From Candidatus Woesearchaeota archaeon (GTDB lineage: Archaea > Nanobdellota > Nanobdellia > Woesearchaeales > SKGA01), in assembly GCA_021734105.1 (NCBI GenBank), contig JAIPJP010000010.1, positions 1 through 32,426 of the forward strand: DNA of 32,426 bases, read 5' to 3'. Numbering within the stretch: the stretch's first letter is position 1; every line of letters begins with the position of its first letter. This document shows, piece by piece, positions 19,332-27,465 of this stretch. The translations under genes and the position numbers were made by a program. The notes below the pieces were generated by a model. It saw only the letters and a program-made list of their open reading frames with translations. It searched no databases and was not told the origin of the DNA.

Positions 19332-20108
19332 TTAACGAAAAACATCAGAATTATAAGAAGTTAATTTATCTACTAATGCTTCTTTTTGGCCACTTAAAGC
19401 TTGATAGTCATCAGCAGCCTCCATAAAATAATTTTTGTCCAAACGACAATTATTTGCAATTGCCACAATATCAAACATATCTGCATACAGACGAATTCGA
19501 GCAACATACTTAGCAGATTCTTTAGGATCAAAATTAAAACGATTAATAGTATATTCTTCTTTTAACACATTAAGTTCATCTATTGCTTCGTCTAAAGAGG
19601 TGATCAAAGGAGTAGGTAACTTGTAATCAGATTTAAAACGATTAGAACGAAGTAATTTTCTTGCAAGCAAATCTTCAGCAGAAATTACTCTAATTAAGGT
19701 TTCTTCAAAAGGAATTGTCTGTGCATGAGCAGATTCTCGTTGAAGAGTATAATCTAATTTCTTTTGAGAAGCAAGAGATCTCTTAGGGTATTGCAATATA
19801 ATAACTTCATCATCATTTGAGATGTCAACATCAAGCGTGTAATGTCTTTTTTTAGCGTTAAAAACATAACCATTAGCTTTAAACTCAGTAAGTGCAGGAG
19901 TTAAAAAATCAACAAATTCTTGCACGCAAAATCTTTGAAGTCCGTTCATATCAATATCAGAACTATCCCTACGAAGGTTTGGAGGCAAAAATAATTGTGC
20001 ACTCATACCACCTGAAAAAAACATATCTGGACTCATCACTGGAGCAATCGCAGTGTACAAGCCACTCACTAAAGGACTATCTACCGTATGTAGGTGTTTT
20101 TTAGTCAT
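19332..20108 (-). CDS. AbiEii-like nucleotidyltransferase family protein
   Basis: A 258-residue protein. FFSGGMSAQLFLPP followed by RRDSSDIDM is the GG-S...D-x-D core of minimal nucleotidyltransferases such as AbiEii toxins. AEDLLARKLLRSNRFKSDYK matches the K-x-x-R...D segment further on. AbiEii proteins transfer nucleotides to tRNA or proteins in abortive-infection and toxin-antitoxin systems. No AbiEi-type antitoxin gene is next to it, so it may be an orphan or have a different role. A TATA box lies about 27 bases before the ATG. Confidence 0.65.
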   Translation of the reverse strand: MTKKHLHTVDSPLVSGLYTAIAPVMSPDMFFSGGMSAQLFLPPNLRRDSSDIDMNGLQRFCVQEFVDFLTPALTEFKANGYVFNAKKRHYTLDVDISNDDEVIILQYPKRSLASQKKLDYTLQRESAHAQTIPFEETLIRVISAEDLLARKLLRSNRFKSDYKLPTPLITSLDEAIDELNVLKEEYTINRFNFDPKESAKYVARIRLYADMFDIVAIANNCRLDKNYFMEAADDYQALSGQKEALVDKLTSYNSDVFR

Positions 20109-20226
20109 TATGTTAATATTAAAGGCCCTAGAGTTTATAAATGTTCCTATTTTGTTACTATTTGTTAGTGGTGTTTTTCTAGTTTTGTATGCGTTCGTAT
20201 TCCAAAAAAGCGCGAATAAAAATAAA

Positions 20227-21363
20227 CTATTTCAACAAAACAGCTGTTTCTTTTGCAATCATTAATTCTTCATTAGTTGGAATAACCAACACTTTGGCAA
20301 TAGACGACGATGAGGAAATAACAACATTATTTTTTTTGTTTGCTACATTATCTAAAACAATATTTCGCGCAATAAAATAATTCATAACTTTTTCTCGAAG
20401 ATAATAAGCATTTTCCCCAAGACCTGCAGTGAACACAATAGCATCAAGCCTGCCAATAATACCCGCATACGCACCAATATATTTTGCAATATCATACGCC
20501 AAAATAGCAATCGCAAGCTTTGCTCGCTTATCACCATTAATTGCACGATCATGAAGTACACGCATATCACTACTTCCAGCGACACCCAAAAGGCCGCTTT
20601 TTTTATTCAGAATAGATTTAACTTCAGCAGTTGACAAATGTTCTTTTTCTTCTAAAAAACCAATAATCTCAGGATCAATATCGCCACTACGCGTACCCAT
20701 AATAATTCCAGGAAGAGGAGTAAAACCCATAGACGTATCAATAGAGATATTATTTTTTATCGCCGTGATACTTGAACCATTACCAATATGACAAGAAACC
20801 ATATTAATAGTGCGTTTGTTTAATAATTTCTTTGTTTGCGCAACAATATATTTATGACTCGTTCCATGAAACCCATATTTACGAATTTTATATTTTTTGT
20901 AATAATCATAAGGAATGCCATACATAAACGCTTCAGGAGGAATCGTTTGATGAAATGCCGTATCAAAAACCGCAACTTGAGGAAGCTTAGGAAATAATTT
21001 TTTTACAGCAATAATTCCTGCAAGATTTGAAGGATTATGTAATGGTGCAAGAGAACTTAACTGATTAATTCGCTTCAGAACGCTTGCAGTTATTTTTGTT
21101 GCCGAAGTATAATACTCGCCACCATGTACGACGCGATGACCAACAGCGTGAACTAAAGACATGTCAATTTTAGAAAAAATAAATGAAATTGCTTGAGCGT
21201 GATTCTTAATTTTCTTGCTATGCTCCTTATTATTAATTATTATTTTACAGGAATTAAGACCAATACCATCAACATGACCTTTGAGAAATACTTGTTCTTT
21301 TTTGGTATCAATAATTTGAAACTTTAAGGATGAACTTCCACTATTTAATACTAACACATTCAT
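20227..21363 (-). CDS. ackA: Acetate kinase
   Basis: A 378-residue enzyme converting acetyl phosphate and ADP to acetate and ATP. The ASKHA-fold phosphate loop is LVLNSGSSSLKFQI at the N-terminus. FDTAFHQTIPPEA, YGFHGTSHKYI and CHIGNGSSITAI are the substrate segments, and GTRSGDIDP and FTAGLGENAYYLRE complete the site. It is slightly shorter than the usual 400. The start overlaps the pta stop by 4 bases. It is the last gene of the hydCBA-pta-ackA operon. Most archaea use ADP-forming acetyl-CoA synthetase instead, so the bacterial route suggests transfer. Confidence 0.96.
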   Translation of the reverse strand: MNVLVLNSGSSSLKFQIIDTKKEQVFLKGHVDGIGLNSCKIIINNKEHSKKIKNHAQAISFIFSKIDMSLVHAVGHRVVHGGEYYTSATKITASVLKRINQLSSLAPLHNPSNLAGIIAVKKLFPKLPQVAVFDTAFHQTIPPEAFMYGIPYDYYKKYKIRKYGFHGTSHKYIVAQTKKLLNKRTINMVSCHIGNGSSITAIKNNISIDTSMGFTPLPGIIMGTRSGDIDPEIIGFLEEKEHLSTAEVKSILNKKSGLLGVAGSSDMRVLHDRAINGDKRAKLAIAILAYDIAKYIGAYAGIIGRLDAIVFTAGLGENAYYLREKVMNYFIARNIVLDNVANKKNNVVISSSSSIAKVLVIPTNEELMIAKETAVLLK

Positions 21364-22349
21364 TCTTCACTTCCTCGTTGTGCTTCTATAACGGTTAAAA
21401 TCGTTACAGCAACAATATCATCTGGACTACAACCCCGACTTAAATCATTTACTGGTTTTTGCAAACCCTGAATAATAGGACCAATGGCCTTAGCATGAGC
21501 AAAACGCTCCACTAACTTATAACCTATATTTCCTGACTGTAAATCTGGAAAAATAAGAACATTTGCATCTCCTTTTAATGGAGAATCAGGACATTTCTTT
21601 TGTGCAACACTAGGCACAATTGCAGCATCTAGTTGTAATTCCCCATCAATACAAAGATCTGGACGAAGAGTTTTCGCTGTATTTGTTGCCATTTGCACTT
21701 TTTGTACAAGCTCATCTTCTGCACTTCCTTTTGTTGAAAACGAAAGCAAGGCAACTTTTGGCTCAAAACCAAACGACTTTGCAGAATCTGCGGTTGCAAT
21801 AGCAATCGATGCAAGTTCATCGGCTGAAGGATTAATTACAAAACCACAATCAGCAAAGAAATACGTTTTCTCTTGGGGCGTTCTCATTATAAAAAAGCTT
21901 GATGCAAGTTTTGTATTTTCTTTTATACCAATAATTTGTAGTGCTGGCCGAAGCGTTTCAGCTGTTGCAATCGTTGCACCACTTACAACACCATCTGCTA
22001 AACCTTTTGCAACCATAAGCACACCGAATGTTGTTACCTGACAAACTTGATTTTCAGCTTCTTTTTTAGTTATTCCTTTATGCGCACGTTTTTTAAGCAA
22101 AAAATTTACAAACTCATCTTTTCTTACATCATCACAAGGAGTATATAGTTCTGCTTTTGAAATATCAAGATTAAGTTCTCCAGCACGCCATTTTATTTTA
22201 TCAATATCGCCAAGAAGAATAACATGCGCAATACCTTCGGCAAGAATAGTTGCTGCTGCCTTTAACACCCTGTCATCAGTACTTTCAGGGAAAACTATTC
22301 GCTTCGGATTTTCTTGCGCTCTTTTTTTTAACGTATCTAATAACGCCAT
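21360..22349 (-). CDS. pta: Phosphate acetyltransferase
   Basis: A 329-residue enzyme exchanging CoA for phosphate on acetyl-CoA to give acetyl phosphate. RIVFPESTDDRVLKAA at the N-terminus, VSGATIATAETLRPALQIIG in the middle and FADCGFVINPSADELASIA mark the family, and the length matches the short (Methanosarcina/clostridial) form. I start at ATG 22349 (MALLDTLKKRA), with GGTGAT just before it; a TTG eight codons upstream is possible. It lies 33 bases after hydA and overlaps ackA, so hydrogen and acetate genes are probably co-transcribed. Confidence 0.95.
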   Translation of the reverse strand: MALLDTLKKRAQENPKRIVFPESTDDRVLKAAATILAEGIAHVILLGDIDKIKWRAGELNLDISKAELYTPCDDVRKDEFVNFLLKKRAHKGITKKEAENQVCQVTTFGVLMVAKGLADGVVSGATIATAETLRPALQIIGIKENTKLASSFFIMRTPQEKTYFFADCGFVINPSADELASIAIATADSAKSFGFEPKVALLSFSTKGSAEDELVQKVQMATNTAKTLRPDLCIDGELQLDAAIVPSVAQKKCPDSPLKGDANVLIFPDLQSGNIGYKLVERFAHAKAIGPIIQGLQKPVNDLSRGCSPDDIVAVTILTVIEAQRGSEE

Positions 22350-22381
22350 CGTATCACCACAGGATATATGCAATAAATTAA

Positions 22382-24112
22382 TTATAAAAATTCTCTCTCG
22401 GTGTAAGAGGTGTGAAGGAGTTTATGTGCTCGCTTACCACCGGGCTCTCCAATATATTCCTTGTACAACTTCATAACTGCAGGATTCTTATGAGATTTTC
22501 GAACCTTTTTATTTACATCAATTTTATTAAGTGCTTCTGCACGTTTCTTTAAAACTTTAGGATCTTCATAACGCGGCTGACCACCACCAACACAACCACC
22601 ATAACAAGCCATAATTTCAATAAAATCATATGTACATGTTCCAGCACGAATTTCATTCATTACTTTTCTTGCTTCACCAAGCGTTTGCACAACAGCAATA
22701 TTTACTTTTTCTTTACCAATTATAAGCTCGAATTCTTTTCGCAAATCAAGACCACGAGTTTTTTTATACTCAACATCCGTTGCAGATTTTCCAGTAATCA
22801 TCTCGGCTGCAGTACGCAATGCAGCTTCCATCACACCGCCAGTACGACCAAAAATATCTCCCCCACCAGAACTATCACCTAGCGGTTTATCAAAATCTTG
22901 GTCAGGAAGATTTGGAAAGTCAATGTTAAATTGTTTAATAAGTTTTGCAAGCTCAACTGTTGTTATCACATAATCTGCTTCGCCAACAAATTCTGGACGA
23001 GCAATTTCAAATTTTTTTGCGGTACACGGCATGATATCCACTAAAACAATATTTTCAGGCTTAAGATTATTCTTTTTTGCATACCATGTTTTAATCATAG
23101 AAGCCATCATTGCCTGCGGACTTCTACATGTAGACATGTGATTAAGTTGCTCAAAGAAAAATTGTTCAGCAAATTTAATCCACGCAGGACAACAAGTTGT
23201 TATCATCGGCAAATTCTTTTTTGATTTAAACCGCTTAACAAACTCAGTTGCTTCTTCTACAATAGTCATATCTGCTGCAAGGTCTGTATCAAATACTTTA
23301 TCAAAACCAATTTCTTTAAGAGATGTAACCAATTTTCCTGTTACAGGTGTTCCAAGAGGCATGTCAAAAAGTTCGCCAAGAGCCGCTCTAATTGAAGGTG
23401 CTGTTTGCGCAACAACATGTTTATCTTTTGATTGCAATAATTTAATAATTGGCTCAATATCTTGCTTTTCATACAAAGCACCCGTAGGACACACCACAAC
23501 ACATTGACCGCAATTCACACAATTACTTGTTGCCATATTCAAATCAAGCGGAGGAGTAATTTTTGAGTTAAACCCCCTATTTTGTAAACTTAGTGCGCCA
23601 ACAGTTTGCACATCATTGCAAATCCTAATACATCGTTGACAAAGAATACAACGATTATTATCACGAACAATTGATTTACTACTAGTATCAATTATTGATT
23701 GACGTTTTTTTCCTTCATAGGGCAACGTGTGAATTCCAAATTCTTCAGCATAAGATTGTAATTTGCAATGTAAGTTTTGCGTGCAAGTAACACAAGCGTA
23801 ATCATGATTTGCTAAAATAAGTTGTAATGCCTTTTTCCTATCGTTTAAAATTCTAGGCGTGTGAGTTTTTACTTTCATACCTTCAGTAATTGGTTGCGTA
23901 CAAGACGTTACCGGTTTTTTATTATTATCAATTTCTACAAGACAAAGACGACAAGCACCAATACGTTCTAAACGAGGATGCATACATAAATGAGGAATAT
24001 CAATAGCGTAACGTTTTGCAACATCAATAATTTTTTCTTCTGCTTTTCCAACTACTTTAATGCCATCTATTTCAAATGTTATCTTCTCTTTTTTCTTAGT
24101 TTTTTGTATCAT
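22382..24112 (-). CDS. hydA: [FeFe] hydrogenase catalytic subunit
   Basis: A 576-residue catalytic subunit making H2. N-terminal [2Fe-2S] domain (Cys43, 54, 57, 71), then a His-ligated [4Fe-4S] (His103, Cys107, 110, 116) and two [4Fe-4S] clusters (CILCQRC..., CVNCGQC...CP). The H-cluster domain follows with TTCCPAW (L1), MPCTAKKFE (L2) and MACYGGCVGGGQP (L3), so all four H-cluster cysteines and the proton-transfer Cys307 are present. The small end domain closes with GEPGGKRAHKLLHTSY. The ATG at 24112 is chosen over a GTG at 24121, GTGA lying before it. With HydB and HydC it should form a trimeric NAD- and ferredoxin-linked enzyme. Confidence 0.95.
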   Translation of the reverse strand: MIQKTKKKEKITFEIDGIKVVGKAEEKIIDVAKRYAIDIPHLCMHPRLERIGACRLCLVEIDNNKKPVTSCTQPITEGMKVKTHTPRILNDRKKALQLILANHDYACVTCTQNLHCKLQSYAEEFGIHTLPYEGKKRQSIIDTSSKSIVRDNNRCILCQRCIRICNDVQTVGALSLQNRGFNSKITPPLDLNMATSNCVNCGQCVVVCPTGALYEKQDIEPIIKLLQSKDKHVVAQTAPSIRAALGELFDMPLGTPVTGKLVTSLKEIGFDKVFDTDLAADMTIVEEATEFVKRFKSKKNLPMITTCCPAWIKFAEQFFFEQLNHMSTCRSPQAMMASMIKTWYAKKNNLKPENIVLVDIMPCTAKKFEIARPEFVGEADYVITTVELAKLIKQFNIDFPNLPDQDFDKPLGDSSGGGDIFGRTGGVMEAALRTAAEMITGKSATDVEYKKTRGLDLRKEFELIIGKEKVNIAVVQTLGEARKVMNEIRAGTCTYDFIEIMACYGGCVGGGQPRYEDPKVLKKRAEALNKIDVNKKVRKSHKNPAVMKLYKEYIGEPGGKRAHKLLHTSYTEREFL

Positions 24113-24133
24113 TACAGTCACTTATATTTCGAA

Positions 24134-25906
24134 TTATTTTTTAGTAATAGCATCAAACGCACATACTTCATAGCATTTACCGCATTTTATGCATTTTGAT
24201 TGATCAATAACATGAGGTTTTTTTAAGTCGCCACTAATACAATGAACAGGACATTGCGCTTTACATGCACCGCAACCAATACATTTACTTTCGACAATCT
24301 CATATTTAAGTAAATTTTCGCAGACATGCGCAGGACATGTTTTGTGTAAGATATGTTCTTCATATTCTTTTCTGAAATGTTTAATAGTTGAAAGCACGGG
24401 ATTTGGAGCGAATTGTCCAAGACCACAGAGCGATGCATCACTAACAAATTCTGCTAATTCCTTGATTTTATCAATATCTTGAACAGTGCCATTACCACGA
24501 GAAACTTTAGTTAACATCTCAAGTAATCGTGTTGTTCCTTCACGACACGGCGTGCATTTTCCGCAACTTTCCTGCGTAGTAAATGTCATAAAAAATTTTG
24601 CCATATTTACCATACAAGATTGTGTGTTAGTAATAATAAAACTTCCAGAACCCATAATCGTTTCAAGTTCTTTCATTGATTCATAATCAAGCGTTTTTCC
24701 CAAATCTTTTTCAACAATACAACCACCTGCAGGACCGCCAGGAAATAATGCTTTAAACTGTGTACCTAGAGGGGTTCCTCCACCAATATCATAAATAATT
24801 TCTTTAAGAGTAATACCAAACGGTACTTCAATAACTCCCGTTCGCTGGATTTTTCCACTCAAACATAAAATCTTTGTTCCTTTAGAAAATTTTGAACCTA
24901 TTTGCGCATAATTAGTAACGCCAATTTGAAAAATTGTTGCCACATGACCCCATGTTCCTACATTGTTTACTATTGTTGGTTTTCCAAAAAGCCCTGATTG
25001 CGCGGGGTAAGGGGGGCGAGGACGAGGAGAACCACGAAGCCCTTCAAGACTTGCAAGAAGTGCAGTTTCTTCTCCACAAACATACGCGCCTGCGCCTTGT
25101 TGAATACGTAAATCAAAATGAAAATTTTTATTACCTAAAATATGCTCTCCAAGAAAATTATGTTTGTAACAAATATCAATTGCTTCTTGAAGCGTTTTAA
25201 TAGCTAAAGGATATTCAGCACGCGTATAAATAATACCTTTAGAAACCCCTGTAGCGTACGCACCAATAATAAGCCCTTCAATAATCTTAAAGGGATCGCT
25301 CTCCATAAGCGTTCTATTCATAAATGCTCCAGGATCGCCTTCATCACCATTACAAATCAAATACTTCTGACCCTTCTTATCGGCAATAAAACGCCATTTT
25401 CTGGCCGTTGGAAAACCAGCACCACCCCGACCACGAAGCCCTGCTTTTTCAACGACATCAATAACTTGAGAGGGTTTTAAGAGCAAAGCTTTTTTGAGTC
25501 CAGTAAAACCATTGAGCGCTTCATACTGAGAAATATTTGTTGGATCAATAATACCACAATGCGCAAGCACTATTCGTTGTTGCTTTTTGTAAAAAGGAAG
25601 CTTATCTACACTTGCTGCAAGGAATCGTTTCTCATAACGTTTTCTTTTCTTAATAGCCTTAAGTAAAGCAGGAACTTCTTGAATAGTAAGCGGACCGTAA
25701 ATAGATTGCACACCGTCTTGCACCACTGTTACGATAGGTTCAGCATAACACATACCCACACAACCAGTCTTCATTACAGGAAGAACATTCGCTTTTTTAA
25801 GAGCATCAAATACAGGCTGACCACCAGCAGAAAGACCGCACGTTGCAAGACCTACTGTAATTCTATCAGCATGCAATAATTGTGTTGCTTCTTTTTCTTG
25901 TGTCAT
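24134..25906 (-). CDS. hydB: NADH- and ferredoxin-binding hydrogenase subunit HydB (NuoF-like)
   Basis: A 590-residue flavo-iron-sulfur subunit. The N-terminal thioredoxin-like [2Fe-2S] domain shows TCGLSAGG and GCVGMCYAEP. The NuoF core has GRGGAGFPTARKW (FMN/NADH site), CGEETALLASLEG and the [4Fe-4S] ESCGKCTPCREGT. The C-terminus adds a 2[4Fe-4S] ferredoxin domain (CIGCGACKAQCP, CIKCGKCYEVCAF). This composition is that of electron-bifurcating hydrogenases, which couple NADH and reduced ferredoxin to H2. AGGTAAG lies before the ATG, 13 bases after the hydC stop. Confidence 0.94.
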   Translation of the reverse strand: MTQEKEATQLLHADRITVGLATCGLSAGGQPVFDALKKANVLPVMKTGCVGMCYAEPIVTVVQDGVQSIYGPLTIQEVPALLKAIKKRKRYEKRFLAASVDKLPFYKKQQRIVLAHCGIIDPTNISQYEALNGFTGLKKALLLKPSQVIDVVEKAGLRGRGGAGFPTARKWRFIADKKGQKYLICNGDEGDPGAFMNRTLMESDPFKIIEGLIIGAYATGVSKGIIYTRAEYPLAIKTLQEAIDICYKHNFLGEHILGNKNFHFDLRIQQGAGAYVCGEETALLASLEGLRGSPRPRPPYPAQSGLFGKPTIVNNVGTWGHVATIFQIGVTNYAQIGSKFSKGTKILCLSGKIQRTGVIEVPFGITLKEIIYDIGGGTPLGTQFKALFPGGPAGGCIVEKDLGKTLDYESMKELETIMGSGSFIITNTQSCMVNMAKFFMTFTTQESCGKCTPCREGTTRLLEMLTKVSRGNGTVQDIDKIKELAEFVSDASLCGLGQFAPNPVLSTIKHFRKEYEEHILHKTCPAHVCENLLKYEIVESKCIGCGACKAQCPVHCISGDLKKPHVIDQSKCIKCGKCYEVCAFDAITKK

Positions 25907-25919
25907 TATCTTACCTAAT

Positions 25920-26522
25920 TTAGTTTAATGTACCCAAAATTTTTTTTATTTTCTCGCGATCAAGTTCACCATATACCATTCCATTAATCATCATAGCAGG
26001 AGCGCGCGCACAAGCACCAATACAATTTACTGATTCTAAACCAAACTTACCATCAGAGGTAACTTGTCCTGGATGAATCTTAAGATAATCACTAACAAAT
26101 CGCGTAATTTCAGGCGAGTGTTTAATATGACAAGCAGTTCCATTACATATGCTTATGGTGTATTTACCAGGTTTAGTTAATTTGAATTGAGAATAAAAAG
26201 TTGCAACACCAACAAGATCTGCAAGAGGAATATGTAATTCTTTAGCAAGCTCTACTAAAGAAGCATCACCAATATAACCTTCGCGCTGTTGCATATCCTG
26301 AAGAATTTTAATAACATCATGTTTTTTCTCTTCCTCATGAGATAACTTTCCATCTCGAATGTCTTTAAGAAACTGCTTTTCTAGATCCTTTAAGCGCAAA
26401 GAAGTTGGCTCGTTTGTACCTATATAACGATTATGTTTATGAAAAACACCTTGAGACGTTTCAGTATGAAAAAGATAAAAATAATCAACATTATGCAACG
26501 TAACTTTTCTCACAAACACCAT
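25920..26522 (-). CDS. hydC: Hydrogenase subunit HydC (NuoE-like) with an N-terminal extension
   Basis: A 200-residue thioredoxin-fold [2Fe-2S] protein. LVGVATFYSQFKLTKPGKYT, CNGTAC and CIGACARAPAMMING carry the four cysteines that hold the cluster. It would pass electrons within the HydABC complex. About 45 extra residues at the N-terminus (VTLHNVDYFYLFHTETSQGV and on to KHNRYIG) are absent from usual NuoE and HydC proteins and resemble a short beta-hairpin module seen in other archaeal proteins. First gene of the operon; TATA-like sequence lies about 26 bases before the ATG. Confidence 0.92.
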   Translation of the reverse strand: MVFVRKVTLHNVDYFYLFHTETSQGVFHKHNRYIGTNEPTSLRLKDLEKQFLKDIRDGKLSHEEEKKHDVIKILQDMQQREGYIGDASLVELAKELHIPLADLVGVATFYSQFKLTKPGKYTISICNGTACHIKHSPEITRFVSDYLKIHPGQVTSDGKFGLESVNCIGACARAPAMMINGMVYGELDREKIKKILGTLN

Positions 26523-26878
26523 ACCTTCGCTTCAAGTTATATTGTTTAAAAACATTTCTATTTAAGGGCTATATTCAAAATAGAGGATAAATGCATGCTG
26601 CAAAGTATTATTCTCTCTAGATTTACAAAAGTATTATCGCCAAACGCATCTATTTCGTTGATGAAGACGAAATGCGTCTAACTTAAAAAAAACTTTCAAA
26701 GTAATTAGACAAACGATTTTGAACAGAGCCTAGAGAAGAAAATAGTTGGATAAAGAAATTAAAGCATAAGACTCATTATTTACAAACAACATAATAACTA
26801 CAGACAAAGGACTACTAATTTTTTTAAGCAAGAAACAACCCTAAATAATATAAATATAGAATCATTTGAAATAATACT
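26523..26878. other. Divergent regulatory region between hydC and the PFOR unit
   Basis: No gene is seen in 356 bases. TATA-like sequences face both ways: TTTTTAAAC upstream of hydC, and AATATAAATATA (about 26847-26858) upstream of the rightward membrane protein gene. A strong hairpin is present at 26644-26677: ACGC plus ATTTCGT pair with ACGAAAT plus GCGT, with a 4-base bulge and loop TGATGAAG. It could be a small RNA, a terminator, or a regulator site for both units. Confidence 0.6.
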
Positions 26879-27442
26879 ATGAAAACAATAAATCAAAAGA
26901 CAATCGAAACCATTTATAACTCAACACAAGCTTATTGGTACTTAGCAATTCTAAGCTTTGTTAGCTTCTTTATCCCCTTTATTTTGGGTCATCCACAACT
27001 TCTTGTTGGCATTGTTGTAAACACTGCACTAGTTGTTGCAGCATTACGACTACGCATGATACAAACCATTCCCATCATTATCTTACCAAGCATTGCGACA
27101 ATTCTTCGAGGCCTCCTTTTTGGACCATATAGCACTATTGTCGTGATGATGATTCCATTTATTTGGGCAGGAAATCTTGTGTTTGTTTTACTCATTAAAC
27201 TTGTGGCAAAAAAAATAAAACAACAACAGGTAAAAACAAACGTACGCACTATACAAGAAAGTATAAAAACAATAACAGTCCTAGCAAGCATAAAAGCAGC
27301 AGTTATTAGCACAGGAGCATTATTTCTTGTTCTACTTAATGTTATGCCTGTAGCACTCATCGTTGCATTTAGCATCATGCAACTCATAACAGCAGGTATT
27401 GGAGCAAGCATCGGCCTTGCATTGCAAAAAATATTACCCTGA
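26879..27442 (+). CDS. Membrane protein, ECF-transporter-like, linked to the fermentation genes
   Basis: A 187-residue integral membrane protein with about six hydrophobic segments (LAILSFVSFFIPFILG, LLVGIVVNTALVVAALRL, TIPIIILPSIATILRGLLFG, VVMMIPFIWAGNLVFVLLI, then two C-terminal ones). The pattern recalls substrate-binding S components of ECF transporters, and similar proteins near hydrogenase genes are often labelled 'iron hydrogenase'. It lies 23 bases before the PFOR gene on the same strand. A vitamin or metal uptake role is possible but not shown. Confidence 0.6.
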   Translation: MKTINQKTIETIYNSTQAYWYLAILSFVSFFIPFILGHPQLLVGIVVNTALVVAALRLRMIQTIPIIILPSIATILRGLLFGPYSTIVVMMIPFIWAGNLVFVLLIKLVAKKIKQQQVKTNVRTIQESIKTITVLASIKAAVISTGALFLVLLNVMPVALIVAFSIMQLITAGIGASIGLALQKILP

Positions 27443-27465
27443 TAAAAAACAGAGGATTATAAACT

